Assembly (NCBI GenBank): GCA_020205615.1
Contig: CM035161.1
Coordinates: forward strand, 1,178,001-1,242,000
Length of the DNA stretch: 64,000 bases
DNA from: Panax quinquefolius
Taxonomy: Eukaryota; Streptophyta; Magnoliopsida; Apiales; Araliaceae
Direction of reading: 5' to 3'
A program made the translations under genes and the position numbers. The notes below the pieces were generated by a model, which was given only the letters and a program-made list of their open reading frames with translations, made no database searches and was not told the DNA's origin. Below are positions 1 through 10,960 of the stretch, in pieces. Position 1 is the first letter of the stretch; every line of letters begins with the position of its first letter.

Positions 1-438
1 ACTCATTTTGTCTGATAGATCAAGTACTTGATATTCTTAATTAATCACTTATTTGAAATTTGCAAGTCTCACCCTCCTACGTGTTTCCAATTAATTAATA
101 CTCGGTTTAGTGGTTTAATTAGCTATATTTTGTTCATTTATGTTAAATGGGAATCTAGAGCCGAAGCATTTCTGGTAAAGATCTAGCTAGTAAAAATAAT
201 TATTGGCAATCTTAATTTCTTCTATTAACTAAGCAAGTTTTAACAAAATTAAATTAGCCTTAATTAATGTAGCAAATAACCAAGGTTTGAAAAAGGATGA
301 ATTTTATAGACTAAACTAGCAGGCTGCTGAAATTAAGAGCAAGTTTTATGTATTTGCTGAGGCCATAATTAACTTGACATATATAAGACAGACACGAAAT
401 AACAATCATGTCATGGAGACTATTTCATTAAAGATAAT

Positions 439-439
439 A

Positions 440-510
<71 letters not shown>

Positions 511-518
511 GTGTGTGA
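439..518. repeat. (GT)n-(TA)n-(GT)n compound microsatellite
   Basis: A TA dinucleotide run at about 449-495 is flanked by GT runs on both sides. Translations through it (IYIYIY, CVCVCV) are artefacts of the repeat. Confidence 0.9.
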
Positions 519-1646
519 ATATTTGTGTTTGTATATATAACAACGTAATGAATTCAAACTAGCAACAACATTATTGTAACATGTTATTATCTGAAACATT
601 TTGTAATGCAAATTAATTGCTATATAATTCAAAACTTGTTTGACACAACTATATATAATACGGCATAACTGTTTCATGTAGACCTGTTAATCTTATCACA
701 TAATCTTATAAATATACACTGATTTTCTTTGCACGGGCTTATATATGTAATTATATAGTACGTAATAATGTAATGTATTAAACTAGTATTATCATCTTCA
801 AATTGATTGTATTTTGGAAAGAGATGATTACAAATTGCTCAATAAGGAGGGTGGGGGTGAAAGGGCAGCTTACCAAAGTATGTAGTGAATTTTATGCTCC
901 TATATAATATAAATATAATCTCAATTCTCAGGCTTTTAAACAAATGTGGGAGGATAATTCTGAAACTATATCGGATCAACCAAGCCTAAAAAAATGGAAT
1001 AACTATATTTCATTATCACGATTGTGTTTTCTTTTTGCGTTCTAAGCATTTAAATTTATTTTTAATAAGTTGATCGATTGGTTAATAGAAATCTTGACAA
1101 TAGCTTTTTCCTCTAAAAATATTTTTATTTAGTAAACTATTCTTGATGTCGCATTGTAATAATTCATAACAATTGAAATCTTTGGTATGATCCAAATCCA
1201 ATACATTTTTATTGGCAGAGCCTACCAATTATGGCTGACAGTTCAATAATTTTGCACTTACTACAAAAAAAAGTAAGTCTCATTCAAACAACAGATAAAA
1301 TCACGAGTATAATAATTTAAATCATAAATGATAAAAAAAAAATGTATCGTTATAAATATATCTACGATTTTTATATAAAATATCATTTATGTTATAAATT
1401 TATCAGTTTCCAAAATATATTATGCATTGAAGTTGTTTGTGTAAAATCTGGGCCAATAAGGATACGGTTGAAAGGGATTCAGCTGGGCTAGGGGTACAGT
1501 CCTATTTCGCGGGCTACTGGTTATTCCATGGTATCCATCAATCAACCGTAATTTAAGGAGAACCAATACATTACAAAAAATCTTGGATTTAGGCCCAACA
1601 TTACTCATGTGGGGATAACTAGCATGTGATCCGTGGTACTCATCCC

Positions 1647-1680
1647 TACCCTACCCTACCCTACCCTATCCTACCCTATG
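1647..1680. repeat. CCCTA pentanucleotide array
   Basis: About seven near-perfect copies of CCCTA or CCTAT stand in a row. The unit is one A short of each pair in the plant telomere repeat CCCTAAA, so this is a telomere-like simple repeat and not an interstitial telomere. Confidence 0.8.
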
Positions 1681-2049
1681 ATTTTAAAACCTGTGGAATT
1701 GTAGTGGGTCACTTTCCACATGGTGGGCCTAATCCCCCTGCACGATCGCACCTTAAAACTATGCTGATTATTAGATCTCGCAAAATATGGATTTAGTTTG
1801 ATTTTGATTTATATAAAATAGTTATGAATTTAAATAAGAATTAAAATAATATTATCTATTTTTAATATGGTTTGTATGGGTTGAACCCAAATGATTATAG
1901 TTTTAATATAAATCGATCTATATTTTATTTTTTTTAAATTTATGTACTTTCTCTCTTCCAAAGTCCAATCTTCATTTAATTAACTATCTCTAAAATAGAT
2001 TAATAAAACATTGATAATAATATATTAAATATTATATTAAATTAACTAG

Positions 2050-2168
2050 ATATTAATTTTTTTGGGGTGTACATAATTAGTAAATATTATTTTTTAGGGG
2101 GTGGGAGTGCGGTGCGGTGGAGTGGGGTGGGGTGTATACTTAATATCGGGGAGTGGGGAGTGGGCTGG
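2050..2168 (+). repeat. G-rich minisatellite, left part
   Basis: This is the left portion of an array whose units combine an AT-rich core (GTATACATAATCAATAAATA and variants) with a run of GGTG/GGGTG. The array continues at 4139-4422 and 7259-7475. It is interrupted exactly at 2169 by a solo LTR. Confidence 0.75.
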
Positions 2169-4138
2169 TGTAAGACCCCAAATTTTATGAAATAAAAGTA
2201 TTCAATTTTTTTAATTACTATTCATGAGTTACTATTCACGAATTACTATTCACGAGTTACTATTCACGAGTTATTATTAGGAGTTACTATTCACGAAAGA
2301 CTTATTAATGAAGCGTGATAATTTTTTTTAAATGAAGGCATTACTTTCAATAATTATTACGATAATTATTGTTCAATATTTTATTTTATTAATTCAATAA
2401 TTGCTACGTTGATATTTTATATTATTGTTGTTTCAATAATTGTCACGACGATATTTTCCATTATCGGATCAATAATTCATATTATTTCGATAATATTATT
2501 AGATAAAGCATTATTAGCGATGCCTGTAGAAAGTTACATTAAGGAGAGGTTTGATGCATCAATCAAAAGCGCGCAGGTAAGGAGAAATCCTTTATTGGAA
2601 AGCCCTTCTTTCACAGGAAGCTGCGCACGGTTGTCGATATTGTGATTCTGTAATATTATTTGTGAATAATTAATTATTGATTTATATGATAAGGAAAATA
2701 TTCATTTTATGTAGTTATAGATGGAAAAAATTTTTAAAGTGATGATTGTTGAAAATCGATATTTTATCTTTTACGATAAAATAATATTTTATTATATTAT
2801 TATAATATAATAATGATGATATTTTTACAATGAATATGGGATATATGAGTATATGAGGAGAAAGAGTATTTTTGTTGCGTTAAATGATTAACACATGTTT
2901 TGTGTGTATTAATTGAATACCCATTTCTTGATGAAATTTGATTATAACACGTAAAATCGCCTGGTTTGTGGATTTCGGTCGATTTACTGTTTGGAATTTG
3001 AAAAAACTTTTCTGTTTATGCAGTTGTAGAAATTGAATTTCCTATAAAAAAAAATGCGAGATTCAAATTTTACGATAAAAGGGCTATTTATTATGAATTA
3101 TTGAAGTTCAAGTTAAAATAATTGATTTTTGGAAGTTTTATTTATGTTTTAAAAGAAAAACGTTTTTATCATTGTTGTGGGGCCCCACTTGCACATGTTA
3201 GATCTTTGAATTCAGATGGTCGAGGTGGGCTAAGGAAAATTTTATATATATATTATTATTATATTAAATTTTACTAACTTTCGTATTCTAGCAATTTCCT
3301 ATAAATAGATCTTGGGTTAGAATTAAAAATTACACCGTAAACCGAAGTTTTCTCTCTTTTTCTCTCTCTATATTATAGAGTGTAGTCTTATGAGTATTTT
3401 GATATCTTGAGTGTTTCTATATGCTGCAGCGAGTTCGATTCAACGTTATTCCAATGTAATCTTCTTTTTTTGAGATAATAAAAGTGTAGTTGGAATGACG
3501 AGGGAATAACGGGGGAATAGAATCAGTGGTCTATAGATGTTGAGGGTGAGGTGAATTTAACTTGGAAGGGTGTTTTGCCACTATCATACAAGATGTCTAA
3601 ATGACATACAACCTCGTGTCATCATAAAAACGAGTTGTCTTCATCCACTTCTTTGAGTATATTTACAAGCACTACCTATATAATCTTGGTATTTGTTTGG
3701 AGTATAATTCCCAATTAGAGATAGTGGAGATAATGATATGTCAAGAAGACTCACCATTGGGAGGAATATGATAGTAATCTTCTCATTTTATTTGGGGTCT
3801 ATTGGATTGACCAAGGATAATTACGCGGGCTATATGATATCTATCATAACTGAAGCGCATGACCTCCCATGTACGAAGGTTTCTCGAACACTTTCCAAAG
3901 ATTCTAATTTCTAAAAGCAGGTTTTACTATACCTTTATGTAAGGTGTCATTATGAGGTCTTTGTCCACGGTTGGGACATGAGTCATGATTGGTATATATT
4001 TGTATTTAAACTCACGGTTTAAGTGTTTTCATATCTTACCCGACAATTATTGTAATAAAGTTGTAGTTATTTTCTGTACCATGTATTTGACAACTCAAAA
4101 TGCGTTGGATGGAATGGACCTATTTTGGGGTCGTCACA
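2169..4138 (+). mobile_element. Solo LTR 1 of a Ty3/gypsy family, plus orientation
   Basis: The element starts TGTAAGACCCC and ends GGGTCGTCACA. It is flanked by a perfect 5-bp duplication GCTGG at 2164-2168 and 4139-4143. No internal retroelement coding sequence accompanies it, so it is a solo LTR left by LTR-LTR recombination. A TATAAATAG box lies at 3300-3308. At 1970 bp it is shorter than its relatives in this window (2.6-2.9 kb). It lacks the hairpin array seen in the others, and its TTACTATTCACGA tandem repeats sit at the 5' end (2218-2300) instead of downstream of the TATA box. It is probably a diverged or internally rearranged subfamily member. Confidence 0.92.
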
Positions 4139-4422
4139 GCTGGTGGGTGTGGTCCGTGTGGATTATACATAATCAATAAATATATTTTTTTTTGGTGCGG
4201 GTGCAGGTGCGGGTGCGGGTGGTGGGGTGAGGGGTGAGCAGGGTGGGAGTGTATACATAATAAATAAATATTATTTTTTTGGTGGTGGGTTGGGTTGGGT
4301 TGGGTTGGGTTGGGTTGGGGTTGAGGTGGAGGTGGAGGTGGAGGTGGGGTGGGGGGGTGAGGGTGTATACATAATCAATAAATATTATTTTTTGGGGGGA
4401 TGTGTAGGCGGTGAGGGTGGGG
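4139..4422 (+). repeat. G-rich minisatellite, middle part
   Basis: Three copies of the AT core (at about 4163, 4248 and 4364) alternate with G-rich blocks, including five copies of GGGTT at about 4287-4318 and four of GAGGTG at about 4320-4347. The G-rich strand could form G-quadruplexes. It is bounded on both sides by solo LTRs with perfect target duplications, so both inserted into this array. Confidence 0.85.
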
Positions 4423-7258
4423 TGTGACGCCCCCAAAATAGGTATACATCACCCATTCTGAGTCGTTAAATACATGGTACAGAAACAACTACAACTTCAT
4501 TAATACAATTATCGTGCAAAAATACGACAACACACACATAAATCGTGAGTTTAAATACAAATATTGTCTTCTGACAATATCCACACTCAAATAAGTTCTC
4601 ATTATTCTGATTATTGATACACTATTTTACAAAATAGTGAGGACTACTAAAACAACTGTCTTGAACCATTACTCCACACCCCGACTAGTTCCCGCTTATA
4701 TTCTCGCTCTCTCGAGAAGAAAAAAATGGAACAAAAAGGAAAAGGGTGAGCTCAATTAGCCCAAGAAAGAATATTATGACTAAGATAATGTACAACAAAT
4801 TATCCTTAGTCTTCAACGAGGAAAAATCTAATAGAATACAATGTAGGCAACAAGTTTTAGATCAACAATCGCGGTGAAACAACAATTCATTAGAAGAGTT
4901 AAGTAGAGAATGAAATCTACTATCATCTATGAATTTAAAAGTCCATCATCGATATTTTATCCCTGTAACATCAATCAATATACATCATAAATCAAATATT
5001 CATATTTGCACTACAGGCCAAAGATATTCACCAGTTGGTCATGTTCATCTAAACACCTGTTCATCTTTGCACTACGGGCCAAAGATATTTATCAGTTGAT
5101 CATGTTCATCTAAATACTTGTTCATCTTTGCACTACGGGCCAAAGATATTCATTATAAAATCATTCATCTTTGCACTACAGGCCAAAGATATTCAGTTAT
5201 ATCATCATTTAGGACTGAGGATGATGAAAAATATTTTAAAGAAAACGTATCCAGTGAAACAAAAGAACAAATATTAAGGATTCATACTTTAACCAAACCG
5301 AGTTCAAAAATACTTCATAAATAATCATAGTGAAGTTAAATTCAAGAATGATCAAAACATGGATACAATCAAAGCTAGTATCCATAATAGATATTTTGGA
5401 CGAAAAACGAAAATTTAATTTTTCATGAATAGTCTTGAGTATTCGTGAATAGTCTTCAGTATTAAGTGAATAGTCTTGATATATCGTGAATAGTAACTTC
5501 ACACTAAAAAGATAGAAATTTCACAAAAAAATCATCATGCTTCGTGTGAATAGTATTCATGAATAATAACTCATGAATAAGAACTTCGTGAATAATAACT
5601 CATTGAATAAGAACCTCGATATGAAAAAGTTCTAAATTTGATAAAAAATTCAAACCAATATTTCAAAGATAATGATATTGAAGAAATAATATCATTTATG
5701 AAGAAAATAATCTCCTTACCTTACAAAATAGTACTTTTAGTGGAATCTCGGATATAGTCTTTGAAAGAACTTGCCGTAGTATAGCAATACTCAAAGTACT
5801 AAAATACTCACAAAAATACGCTTCGATATATAGAGAGAGAGAGAAAAAATTTCGGTTTACGGTGTGATTTTCAATTCTAACCTAAGCACCTATTTATAGG
5901 AAATTTGCTTAGAACACCAAAGCGAAAAATTTAATATAATAATATTATATAAATAAAATTTTCTCGCCAACCTTAGACTTCAATTCAAAGAACTTAGCAT
6001 GTGATTAATGAGGCTCACAACATATAAAAAAATGTTTTTATTAAAAAATATTTAAAACTTCAAAAATTAATTATTTGAGACTTGAACTTCAATAATTCAT
6101 AATAAATAGCCTTTTATCGTAAAAAATTGAATCTTACAATTTATTATAGGAAATTCAATTCTCTACAACTTTGCGAAAGAATGTTTTTCTAAATTCCAAA
6201 TGTAAATTTGACCAAAATCACATACTGGACGATTTTACGAGTTATAATCAAATTTCGATCAAGAAATGGGGTCCACCGAGACACAAAATATGTGTTAATC
6301 ATTTAATGCAACAAAATGCTCTTCCTCCTCATATACTCATATATCCCACATTCATTGTAAAATATCACCATTAATATATTATTAAAATAATATATTCAAA
6401 TGAATTATTTTATCGTAAAAAGATAAAATATTAATTTTCAACAATTATCACATTTAAAAATTTTCTCCATCTATATCCACATAAAATCAATATTTTCCTC
6501 ATCATATAAATCAATAATTAATTATTCACAAATAATATTACGAATCACAATATTGACAACCGTGCGCTTCCTGTGAAAGGGGGGTTTTCCAATAAGAATT
6601 TCTCCTTCTTGGTAGCATGATTTGGTGACTAAACCTCTCCTTGTATGTAACTTTCTAGACATTGCCAATAATGTTTTCTAATAATATTATTGAGATAATA
6701 TGAATTATTGCTTCGATAATGGAAAATAATGTGCAATGACAATTATTAAAACAACAATAATATAAAATATCAACGCAAAGAATTATTGAATCAATAAAAT
6801 AAAATACCGAATAAAGAACTCATCAGTAATTATTATTGAGTAAAGTCTTCTTACGTAAGAATCAATAATTGGTACAATACCGTGTGTCATCTTGTGCAAC
6901 AATGCGTATTCATCGTGTTTTAACCAACGGGTATTCCAACAAGATAATTCAGTAATAACTACGCCAAGTTATTTATAAATAACTCATACTTGTCATTTTT
7001 TTCATCCAATTGCTTTCCAGTTATGGGGACCACAAAAGATCACATTCATTGCATTTAATATTCCCCGACAAAGAAGAATATTCCACGACCAAACGAATAT
7101 TCCCCGACAACAATGAATATTTTATATCCACCGCTTATTTAAAATATTTACATGATTTTACCCATAACTAACCACATTAATCAAATCAATCCCTTACTAT
7201 TTCAAAATAATAAATAGAGAAAATTAAATCTTCATTTATAAAAAGTTGGGGCCTTACA
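4423..7258 (-). mobile_element. Solo LTR 2, minus orientation
   Basis: On the plus strand it runs from TGTGACGCCCCC to GGGGCCTTACA, the reverse of solo LTR 1. The perfect target duplication TGGGG is at 4418-4422 and 7259-7263. Length is 2836 bp. The reverse-strand TATA box (CTATTTATA on plus) is at 5890-5898. Downstream of it in transcription are short TTACTATTCACGA-type repeats (5420-5620) and four tandem hairpin units around a GCACTACGGGCC core (5001-5192). There is no internal coding sequence. The family is the same as at 32668-35534 and 35769-46415. Confidence 0.93.
5001..5192 (-). repeat. Tandem hairpin array in the LTR (four units)
   Basis: Each unit reads ATCTTTG, a ~10-base spacer (CACTACGGGC), then CAAAGAT: a 7-bp stem with a 10-base loop. 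Four units are spaced about 45-70 bp apart. Equivalent arrays occur at 34760-34965, 36309-36485 and, in shorter form, 44298-44385. The array lies downstream of the LTR TATA box, so it would be in the element's transcript. Confidence 0.8.
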
Positions 7259-7475
7259 TGGGGCCGATGGGGGTGAGCAGGGTGGGGGTGTATACATAAT
7301 CAATAAATATATTTTTTTGGGAGAGTGGATGGTGAAAGGTGGAGGGTGGTGGGTGGTGGGTGAGGGTGAGGTGAGGGTGAGGGGTGAGGTGGGGTAGGGT
7401 TGGGATTAGGGGGTAGAGTGGAGGTGAGCGGGCTGTGGGCAAGGCGGGGGTGAGTGGTGGATGGGGGTGATTTAA
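7259..7475 (+). repeat. G-rich minisatellite, right part
   Basis: The array resumes after solo LTR 2: GGGTG blocks, one AT core at about 7288, then GGTGGGTGAGGGTG-type repeats until about 7475. Confidence 0.8.
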
Positions 7476-7834
7476 TTACCTTAGCTAAAATATTGATTAA
7501 GTTATATCCATAATGAAAGTATATATACTGAATTTATAAGTGTGTTCTATCTACACAATTAGGTCAAAATTTTTATATTTCAGAAGAACTGATCCATAAA
7601 TATTATGGAATATGGGTCAAAACTAGTTAAATTAGTTTCAACCCATATTTGTAATTAATAATAGAATCCAAAACCGAGCCAATCTATAACCTAAAAACTA
7701 GTTAACCAATCTAATAGATCCAAGTGGTTTTGATTAACTATATAATTTTCAACTTAAATTGTCAGGTCTACTGATTATGTTATGTAACTCGCGTGGTTAC
7801 GTTCTCTTCTATTCTGTCGCAAGGATTTTTTTTA

Positions 7835-7903
<69 letters not shown>

Positions 7904-7922
7904 GTAATAATTTATATTATAT
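7476..7922. other. Intergenic DNA with a (GT)n microsatellite
   Basis: No gene seen. A TA/GT microsatellite occupies about 7836-7902. Confidence 0.6.
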
Positions 7923-8139
7923 ATTTGTTATGGATAAAAAATAGACATACATCATTTTTGTTGTTTAATATAATAATCAATGATCTCGTCTGCTAGCGGA
8001 ATACGAATTACGTCATCCGCTACTTTTAGTAGCGGACGACGCCCGTCAACCGCCACTATTAGTAACGAACATGAATTAATGTCGATTTTCTATATTGAAA
8101 ATAAATATAGTGTATGCTTATTTTTTATCTATAACAAAT
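7923..8139. mobile_element. Small inverted-repeat element (MITE) between microsatellites
   Basis: The 28-bp termini at 7923-7950 and 8112-8139 are inverted repeats with about three mismatches (ATTTGTTATGGATAAAAAAT versus ATTTGTTATAGATAAAAAAT). At the centre (8012-8040) is a near-perfect palindrome built on CCGCTACT/AGTAGCGG. There is no coding capacity. A (GT)n tract lies just to the left and a (TA)n tract just to the right, so it sits inside a microsatellite-rich site. Confidence 0.7.
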
Positions 8140-8148
8140 GATCATTCT

Positions 8149-8150
<2 letters not shown>

Positions 8151-8193
<43 letters not shown>
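8151..8193. repeat. (TA)n microsatellite
   Basis: Pure TA dinucleotide run immediately to the right of the small inverted-repeat element. Confidence 0.9.
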
Positions 8194-8195
<2 letters not shown>

Positions 8196-9177
8196 GTCAT
8201 AATTTACTTTTATTTATATGTTAAAATAGCAGTCACTACTTCTTTAAATTGTAGTATTACTACTATAAATACTAACATATATAAAATGTTAGAAAACTTT
8301 TAATTGAACTTAAATGTGAAATAATATAATTTTATTATTATTTTTCTGAGAAAGCTTAGTTTTCTTTTAGGCTAGTCCTAGGATTATAGCTACAGTGGGT
8401 TAGTAATTATTGCATTTCAATATTACCTATATAGGTTATTTATTAAAGTTAAATAAAAGAAAAGGTCAAACAAAAGAAATAAGAAGAAGAAAGCCTAAAC
8501 ATATGTTAAGGAAACTGATATTTTCATATGAAAAAAAATATTTTTACACAAGTCGCTCTTATATGAATATGGGACTTATTCACTGGTCATACATGTAAAA
8601 ATATTATTATTTTTATATGAAAAAAAAATAAAACAATTTTCATATGTTAAACAGGCTCGGCTGCCTGAGAAGCAATGAGTTGGTCCAAATTAGCATTTGG
8701 ATTATTTGGGTGAGAAGTAAAGTTGAATTGAGCAATGCAATTTGCATTGTAACCAGAAAAGTATAATTTTTAGTCATAGTAAAATTTGTTCAAACAATCA
8801 ATTTATCCTCAACTAGTACTATTAATTAATTTTAACAAAAAGGAAAATAATATTTTATCCTCAAGTAGTACTATCCACGCATCGTGCGTATTTTTTATTG
8901 AAAAAAAAAAAAAGAGGAACCATTCAAAATATTGGGAAATAGTGTGTTGGATCTTGAAATTTTCATATGGGCCGCCCAATGTTTAGTCTAGCTCTATAAC
9001 TACTGTAGAGATTATAATAAAAAAAAGGGACAATTACATATTCTATTACATTTTTAAAAATAATAACAACAATAGTGTCTTCATAAAAATTTTACACAAC
9101 TAATACACTTCCATATTTATTTACAATACTAGTGCAATACTTAATTACAAAAAGAGTGTAATCTTATCCCTTTAATT
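8194..9177. other. AT-rich intergenic DNA, no gene seen
   Basis: No exon-like sequence, tRNA or clear repeat was recognised here. Confidence 0.5.
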
Positions 9178-9765
9178 ATGCACACGATTTTCTCCCCATC
9201 TCTCCCCACAATTTTCTCTCCATCTCTCCCACGATTTTCTCCCACTCCATTTTGTTTCCTTCTTCTTCTCCTCCTCCTCCTCCTCCTCCTCCTCCTCCTC
9301 TGTCCAAAGCTTCCCCACCCTCCCGCCTCCCGCCTTCCCTCGTCCCCTCCTCCTCCTCCCGCCTCCCTCCTCCCTCCTTCCTCCTCCCGCCTCCCTCCTC
9401 CCCTCCTCCCCTCCTCCCCCTACTCCCGCCACTCCCTCCCCCCCCCCTCCCGCCCTCCTCCCCTCCTCCCTCCTCCACCTCCTCCGCCTCCCTCCTCCCC
9501 TCCTTCCTCCTCCCGCCTCCGCCTCCCCTCCTCCCATCCTCCCCTCCTCCCGCCACTCCTCCCCACCCCTCCCTCTCCTCCCGCCTTTTCTCTCCTCTCT
9601 GCCCCCCCTCCTCCTCCCTCCCTCACCACCTCCCTCCCTCTGCCTCCCTTCCTCCCGTCCCCCCTCCTCACGCCTCCCTTCTCCTCCCCTCTTCCCGCCT
9701 CTTTCTCCTCCACCTCCTCCTCCCGCCCTCCCTCTCCTCGATCCCTCCGCCTCCCACCAATCGTC
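9178..9765 (+). repeat. Polypyrimidine (CCT/CCCGCCT) tract
   Basis: Nearly 600 bp are almost pure C and T on the plus strand, made of irregular units such as CCTCCTCCCGCCTCC. Purines appear almost only as the G of CCCGCC. All three plus frames and all minus frames stay open, giving Pro/Ser/Leu-rich or Gly/Arg/Glu-rich translations; this follows from composition and is not evidence of a gene. The tract could form triplex (H-DNA), and the complementary strand is G-rich. Confidence 0.9.
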
Positions 9766-9802
9766 GGCCGTCCATTATTTATTTTCACTGTAACGAAATC
9801 TT

Positions 9803-10215
9803 CCGATAAGGTAACCAATTTAGTTTTATTAGGTTACTAATTTATTTTGGATGTGATGCAATTTGGTAATCAAACTTCATGTAGTTGGTTACCAAATCAT
9901 TTGATAAAATGTAACCAATTCAGTTTTATTAGTTTACTAATATATTTTGAATGTGATGCGATTGGTAACCAAAATTTATGCGATTGGTTACTAAACCTTC
10001 CGATAAGGTAACCAATTTAGTTTATTAGGTTACTAATTTATTTTGGATGTGATGCGATTGGTAACCAAATTTCATATAGTTGGTTACCAAACCATTTGAT
10101 AAAGTAACTAATTCGGTTTTATTTGATTACCAATTTTATTTTAAATGTGATGCGATTCTTAGTCAAAATTAGTATAAAGGTAACCATTTCAATTTTGTGG
10201 GTAACCAAATCGTCA
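9803..10215 (+). repeat. ~97-bp tandem repeat (about four units)
   Basis: Units begin with GATAAGGTAACCAATT or a variant, near 9805, 9901, 10001 and 10096. They contain GGTTACTAATTTATTTT and GATGCGATTGGTAACC. Alternate units resemble each other more (CCGATAAGG versus TTGATAAA starts), so a ~195-bp higher-order period is visible. It directly follows the polypyrimidine tract. Confidence 0.8.
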
Positions 10216-10617
10216 AAAGAAATTGAATAAGAACTCCTGCCATGGCGATGATGTGTGTGGCGTGAATGGCATATGAGAGAGGAGGATGATGAACATTAGC
10301 TCCTTCATAATTTTTTATTTTTAATTTTCTCATTTTGATTTGAATTTTGAAACATGGATTTGAAATTGTTGTTAGAGACAAGATTTGAATTTGAATTTGA
10401 ATTATTAGTTATCCTTGATTTTAGGTTTCCTTATTAATGTGAATTGTACTATTTTTGTAATAATTACATTCTTTTTGTAATTATTTAGTTGATGCACTTT
10501 TCTTGTAATTACTTTCTATTTGTTGTATACTTATGTAAAGGACCCTAAAAAAAAAATGCTCCGGGCCGGTTTAAAGTGGGCCAGAGCCATCTATCTTTGT
10601 ACGGTTAAACTAACTAA
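10216..10617. other. Intergenic DNA, no gene seen
   Basis: No recognisable exon. AT-rich sequence. Confidence 0.5.
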
Positions 10618-10960
10618 GGAGCTGTTTGATAAAAACTGAATCAATCTGAAGCTGAATCTGAATCTAAATAAAAAAAATTGTTTGATAATTGACATGTTTG
10701 AAACACCTGAATAACATATTTCTATTATTTTACCCATCTGAAAAAAATTCAAAATTGTTAAAAATTTATTTAATATTACTTAATATAATATAGTAGTTAA
10801 TATTGTTAAAAAAATATTTATTCAGCCGTCATTCAACCCAAATCGAGAATTATTTTTCGAACAATTATTTATTTGGTCAGTCATTCAGACAATTATTTTT
10901 CGAAACAAACGCACTGAATGGTTGAATCGGTCAGCCATTCAGTGCTAATCAAACAACCCC
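10618..10960. mobile_element. MITE with GGGGTTGTTTGAT-type ends
   Basis: The left end GGAGCTGTTTGAT and the reverse complement of the right end GGGGTTGTTTGAT match at 11 of 13 positions. CTGAATC/GATTCAG-like sequence continues inward. There is no coding capacity. No clear target duplication is visible, so the superfamily is open (PIF/Harbinger-like or hAT-like). Confidence 0.55.

Larger units (their letters stand above)
1..2049. other. AT-rich intergenic DNA, no gene seen
   Basis: I find no convincing exon here. The stretch holds a (GT)n/(TA)n microsatellite at about 439-518 and a short array of the 5-mer CCCTA at about 1647-1679. Everything else is AT-rich single-copy-looking sequence. Short open frames exist but have no recognisable protein features. 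Confidence 0.6.

Noticed and set aside
374..677. Open frames with IYIYIY or CVCVCV runs here and at 7759, 23016, 27063 and 28764
   Set aside because: They are translations of TA and GT microsatellites.
4287..4318. GGGTT array as an interstitial telomere
   Set aside because: The plant telomere unit is TTTAGGG. This 5-mer is embedded in a minisatellite with other G-rich units.
9172..9840. Long overlapping open frames (121-220 codons) on both strands
   Set aside because: They come from the polypyrimidine tract. Pro/Ser/Leu or Gly/Arg/Glu translations in every frame show composition, not coding.
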